From Pseudoscleropodium purum (taxonomy: Eukaryota; Streptophyta; Bryopsida; Hypnales; Brachytheciaceae): a stretch of 64,000 nt of DNA. The notes beneath the pieces are model-generated. The model was given only the letters and a program-made list of their open reading frames with translations, ran no database searches and had not been told where the DNA came from. The position numbers and the translations under genes are program-made. Location: contig OZ017800.1 in NCBI GenBank assembly GCA_963969395.1, positions 20,306,479-20,370,478 of the forward strand. Reading direction: 5' to 3'. Below are positions 60,001 through 64,000 of this stretch, in pieces. The stretch's first letter is position 1, and each line of letters opens with the position of its first letter.

Positions 60001-61514
60001 AACATTGGAAGCTAAAGACGACCTTGTGTTGTTAGCTTTGCATTATTTGAGGATGTTGGCGTCATTGGCATTGAAGATAGTGTTTGAATTGATGGAGCCT
60101 GCGATGAAGTTCTTGCGACCCTTACGCACTAAAGAACATGGTAGTTAGTACGCACAATCGAACCTCAAACAAGGTACTTTTTACCTTTTACTCTATTGTT
60201 CTATCAAGGATTTCAGCTGCGGAATTAATTGTAGACCAGGGAAGAATCCGTTCATGATGACTTTGTTTATATAAAGAGAGGATTAATTGAAAATTGTCTT
60301 GCTAACTTCCCTTTTTACAGTGTGCAATCCAAAGGTCAACATCTCAAACTACGAAATACAAATTACTCTGTTCAAAGACGTCAATGTGTACATGTTCCAT
60401 GTTGCAAGCTTGGAGCAGATCGTTGGCACTTTATTAGTGAGCTCTGTGGCTCAATGATGATGCATGCCACGTGGAGTCAACATACCATGTGAGCTCTACT
60501 TTGTCCTGTAGTAAAAGACACTGTAGCTGTATCTGTAATTTGTTAACCTAATTTTGGACTCATATGGTACTTCGGACCTTTTTGTTTCGTCAATTACAGC
60601 TTTAACTTTGCATTTTTTTGGTCTTTTCTTGCCCTAGTAACAAACATTTTGAGACAACAAAGCCTTAGTTATGAAGCATGATGACTCACCAGTGGTTGGA
60701 ATTGTACTTGCATGACTTGGATTGCTAGCTCAATGTACTTGATTTGGACGCTCCATTTTCTTTGATTGTCTCTTAATTCCGCAGTTCTATTTGGTCAATT
60801 CTTTGACATGTACCAATGAAGTTTCAGTCTCTCTTATTTGAAAGCAAGTTGCACTATTCTAAATGCTATTGCCCCTAGCATGACACTTGTAACATATATA
60901 AAATCAAAGAATTAGAGCTAGTTCATATAAACAAAACATAGCCCTTTTGAAAGAAAATCTCACTTGACAAAATCTTAGCTTTTGTGCAAAGACAATGCCT
61001 ACTCTTAGTCATAAGAATTTAGTGTTGTTAATGAAGACAAACTCTTGCACTCTACCCTCTCCCACTATACCTTTATAGTGCCAATTAAGCAGACATTCTT
61101 TCTTTAATGACACTTTCAGGCCATGTATTAATTAAGAGCACCCCTTTAATGGTGAAATCTACTTTCCATGAAGATTTTTAATGAGCACTTGACAGCTCCT
61201 TCTCAGTTGGTGGGCCTCCTCAATTAACTCATTTAATGACTGTAACACTATTCTTTCAATTCTACCGCATCATCATCCACCTCGGTTCAGCAATCTCCAA
61301 CTACTGCAGGTGGAAATGCCCTTTCAATTATTAGCCGTATGACACTTCCAAAGCATGCCCCTAATGTCAAATGGGAATGGACCTTAAAGTTTGGTTCTAA
61401 AACCAATGCGATTCAGAGTTAGGTGGCATATTTGAGGTGCCCATCAGCCCCTCTTTTTTTGGCGATAAGGTGCTATAAAGTACCACTAACAAATAGTTGG
61501 CAAAAATGACCTAT

Positions 61515-61685
61515 AGAAAAAAATTTAAATAAAAAAAGGGAGGCCACAAAGCAGACCCTCATCTGTTGGACAAGGCCAGAAAGCCCTAAGTCTTGCCTAA
61601 GGTATCGTTTACCCAAACGTGGCCTGAGCGCGAGATTTGAAACCACAGACACCTATTTGCTCCCTTCCCCTACTCCACTATGCCT
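61515..61685 (-). mobile_element. SINE-like element with tRNA-derived head
   Basis: The - strand head has a box A-like TAGTGGAGTAGGG and a box B-like GGTTTCAAATCTC at tRNA-like spacing. A GC-richer body (GCTCAGGCCACG, GGGCTTTCTGGCC) and a T-rich tail (CCTCCCTTTTTTTATTT) follow. It lies about 130 bp beyond the Harbinger element. The cloverleaf is too degenerate for a working tRNA. Confidence 0.5.
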
Positions 61686-61689
61686 AGAA

Positions 61690-63058
61690 ATCTCCATTGA
61701 CCTTGGATGTGTTGCTAGTTGGTGTGCTAGTGATGCAAAATTCATTGCCAATTGAACAAGCTTATAATGCTTAGAATTGCTAGATCCTTTCCACTTCATT
61801 GCCAAAGATTGCTAGTGCAAATTTGAAGAACCCTATGTTTACTTTTGGATTTTGCGGATTTGAAATTCAAGTAGGTGGTTTAGCGTCGGCACCAAGCGAG
61901 TACCTGATCTTTTGCAATAGAGAATCTGCAACATTTCTGGCTCGTTGTGGGGCGCAGGGTTCATGGCTTTACAACTTGTTCTTCTTCATTTGCAATGGTC
62001 TATCGATTCCTCCATACACGACCCTAACGTCAGCTACTAAGGGTTCAGGGCTTTAGGGAGCTTGAAGGCTCCCCTTCGATTTCTAGTTGCAATGAGTTCG
62101 ATGACTTCAAAATTGAAGTATATTGCAGTTGCAATAGTGGTAGGGTGTGAGTTTCGCTTCTAGGTGTGGGTCTTGCATACAATGTCATGGTTTGAGAATT
62201 TGTCGCCAATGGTGGTTGTCCAGATCTCCATTACTATGTGTTAGGCAACACCATGTTTTTGACATGATCGCCAACAGTGTTGCGGGTTATGGGTTTACAG
62301 TAGGTTTAGGGAGTGGTAGCTCAGAGGGAGGAGATTTCATTTGAGAGAGGGATTTTGCCTTCGTTTAGAGAGGGGCTTCGTCATTGCAACTATTGAATGT
62401 AGTTGGTCAGTATGAGTGCTTGGGCTCACTAAATTTGGAGAGGGTCTATTTCACGAGTTTTAATACAATTCAATCGATAGGTTGAGTTTGGGCTTAGGAT
62501 TTAGCTTCTTTGACAGGAAACTTAGTTTTGAGAGGGATGGGCTTTAGTGATGTCTTTTGACTCCGATTGTCTATGCTTGGTTGAATTGAACTTGCATGGT
62601 GAGGATTCCAACATGTGGGAGCAGTTCAAGCCAATGCTTTCTCCAACTAAGGTGCCAATCAATCTCCCTGTTCTGATTTAGAATCGATGTCCAGTAGCTA
62701 TGGAGCGAAGGTGTGTAGTAGCACGGGCCTTGCGGAAGGCTCAGAAAGAGGTTGTTGACCGCCACCATGAGATTTGAGGCAAGGTAGTGTGCTCGGAAGA
62801 CAATTTGGCACGGCGACGTGCAAGGTAGAAGACATCTATTGCTCCCCAAATCCAAGCAATCCATGGCCTCTGGATCACAGCAACTCTCATAGCGCATCTG
62901 CAAATGTTCAATCAAAAAAGGTGTCTATAGACATAGTGATCTTAGAAAGCTAGAATCCAAGTCAATTACACATTGGAAGTTCCAACACTATGCTAATGGA
63001 CTCTGTAGTAGTTGATCATGAACTACACTTCCAATTGAGAGAAGATATAGTGTAAATT
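61690..63058. other. Stretch before the hAT relic, no assignable gene
   Basis: The composition is less AT-rich than the repeats to the left. Open frames reach 114 codons (62571-62915, - strand) without recognisable motifs. It may be the 5' part of the same hAT element or another decayed gene. Confidence 0.4.
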
Positions 63059-64000
63059 TTGGATGGGGAAGAAGGTAGTGACTCTAATGATGATTTGAAA
63101 GAGGTTTCTGCCCCCAAGAAGCAAAAGACAAGCTATGATTGCACTCGTCAATTTCAAAATGAGTGGGCTACCAAACTAGTTTGGGCTGAACTAGTTAGAG
63201 ACCCTACAGGAACCATTCACTTTGTTAAGTGCACAATTTGTTCCACTTTTGAAAAAATACCAAAAATTTTAGGTCCAAAATGGAACACATTAATGAAGAA
63301 CGAGGGTAGGAAGAAGGCAACTTTTGATATGCCTTAGTACAAAGTTAAAGTAGATGAGTGGTATTTTTCCAAGAAAAGTTGGCATCAAATCAATCTGAGA
63401 CTATTTGCAACTAGACAACTAGCTTCAATTCTTCAATAGCTGAATACAATCACCTCAATCTCCCGCTCAAGGAAGTTGGTGCAGTTTTCCACTATATACC
63501 AAATCTTGTCTACTAGTAGACCTATAATGGAATATGAGGAGAGGCAGGTATTGTATGCCTCTTTTCATGTTCCCAATCTTCCAAGAATGCACTAGTCAGA
63601 CAACTTTGGGTAGAAGATGGTTGATTCCTTATACTTCCAAGTAAAAGAGGCCATGAAGAAAAAGCTAGAAATTGCTCAATTTGTCACTCTCATTTGTGTT
63701 GAGGTGACAATGGTTGATAATGGAAGTTGGTTGAGCATTCATGCTTACATTGTAGAAGATTATACTAGGATTCTATTCCTAATCTCACTACAACGTTTGG
63801 TGGAAGGAGCCAATACTAATAGCCTTATTATGCTCATTATGAAGGCTTTACAAACTATTGGTAATATCACTTCCAAGCAAATCTCTAGGAAACTGCTTTG
63901 TTCTAGGGCTAACATAATAAGCATGTTTCAAGCTATCCATACTGGAGTGACAACCCAAATCACTAGCAAGTAGGCTCCATTTTGCACAAGTGTACATTGC
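63059..64000 (+). pseudogene. Decayed hAT-type transposase, truncated by the window edge
   Basis: A single frame runs to the right edge. An acidic start and a Lys-rich KKQKTS segment come first. A zinc-finger-like part (FVKCTICSTF, then PKWNTLMKNEGRKKA) follows, and after it the N-terminal part of a hAT catalytic region (GSWLSIHAYIVEDYTR, LQTIGNIT, then a decayed RANIISMFQAIHTGVTTQ). The frame starts with TTG at 63059, so no ATG is visible. At least four internal stops lie near 63335, 63437, 63592 and 63611, where related proteins would have Gln or Trp. All four fit C-to-T changes (CAG to TAG on either strand, or TGG to TAG). I recognise the general type (a hAT transposase of the DUF4371/DUF659 kind) but not the exact family. 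Confidence 0.65.

Larger units (their letters stand above)
56337..61384. mobile_element. Complete PIF/Harbinger element (about 5.05 kb), TAA target duplication
   Basis: The ends are AGGTCCGTTTCCACTTGG (left) and AGGTCCATTCCCATTTGA (right, read inwards). TAA stands on both sides (56334-56336 and 61385-61387), matching the TWA target preference of the superfamily. The flanks join up as a continuous sequence in the related empty site at 6835-6862 (GGAACAAAAGTTTGG). Inside lie a transposase relic (+ strand, 57577-58596) and a Myb/trihelix-like relic (- strand, about 59440-60000), the usual two genes of an autonomous Harbinger, here convergent. The remaining interior (56390-57570, 60130-61330) shows no recognisable domain, although the - strand open frames at 57025-57282 and 57275-57469 could belong to a third, unrecognised gene. 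Confidence 0.85.

Noticed and set aside
1..64000. LTR retrotransposons, CRISPR arrays, bacterial operons or viral genes
   Set aside because: I found no long direct repeats with reverse transcriptase or integrase motifs, no regular spacer arrays, no operon-like gene packing and no viral protein motifs.

Overview
This is an AT-rich nuclear window from a eukaryote, almost certainly a land plant. A nuclear-type tRNA gene, CACTA, Harbinger, hAT and TA-target MITE remnants, and a protein with a plastid-type N-terminus sit in long AT-rich gene-free stretches broken by small GC-rich islands. The intronless genes and a piggyBac-type transposase relic would suit a seed-free plant (moss, liverwort, lycophyte or fern), but I cannot fix the lineage from sequence alone.

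Only a few genes can be supported. Two tandem copies of a glutathionyl-hydroquinone reductase (Xi-class GST, CPWA active site) lie at 22060-23046 and 44478-45464 on the + strand. A 148-aa putative plastid membrane protein lies at 46574-47020 on the - strand. tRNA-Arg(CCG) lies at 18723-18795 on the - strand. A tentative 69-aa membrane microprotein lies at 9146-9355 on the + strand.

Layout. 1-1497 is a foldback (long inverted repeat) element. 1498-8040 is AT-rich repeat DNA. 8040-11190 is a GC-richer island with the microprotein. 11197-18600 holds three CACTA-type MITEs and dispersed AT-rich repeats. 18723-18795 is the tRNA. 19272-45597 is a tandem duplication of one unit (upstream flank, GHR and the start of its 3' UTR). 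Unit 1 is 19272-23180. Unit 2 is 23181-45597, swollen from about 4 kb to about 22 kb by insertions: a repeat-bearing block at 23291-24257, a composite block at 24580-31430 with a decayed piggyBac transposase that is itself split by a CACTA-like element, a TA-target MITE at 31535-31960, and about 10.8 kb of AT-rich DNA at 32486-43307. 47231-56336 is AT-rich repeat DNA with an (AAT)n microsatellite. 56337-61384 is a complete but dead PIF/Harbinger element with matching TAA target duplications. A SINE-like remnant follows, and a dead hAT-type transposase runs off the right edge.

The most notable signal is that the two GHR copies are identical over about 1.26 kb (5' leader, CDS, start of 3' UTR), while their flanks differ by many transitions, CpG loss and kilobases of insertions. 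This points to recent gene conversion between old tandem duplicates. Two transposon insertions (the TA-MITE and the Harbinger) can be verified inside the window because an unoccupied related site is present elsewhere in it.
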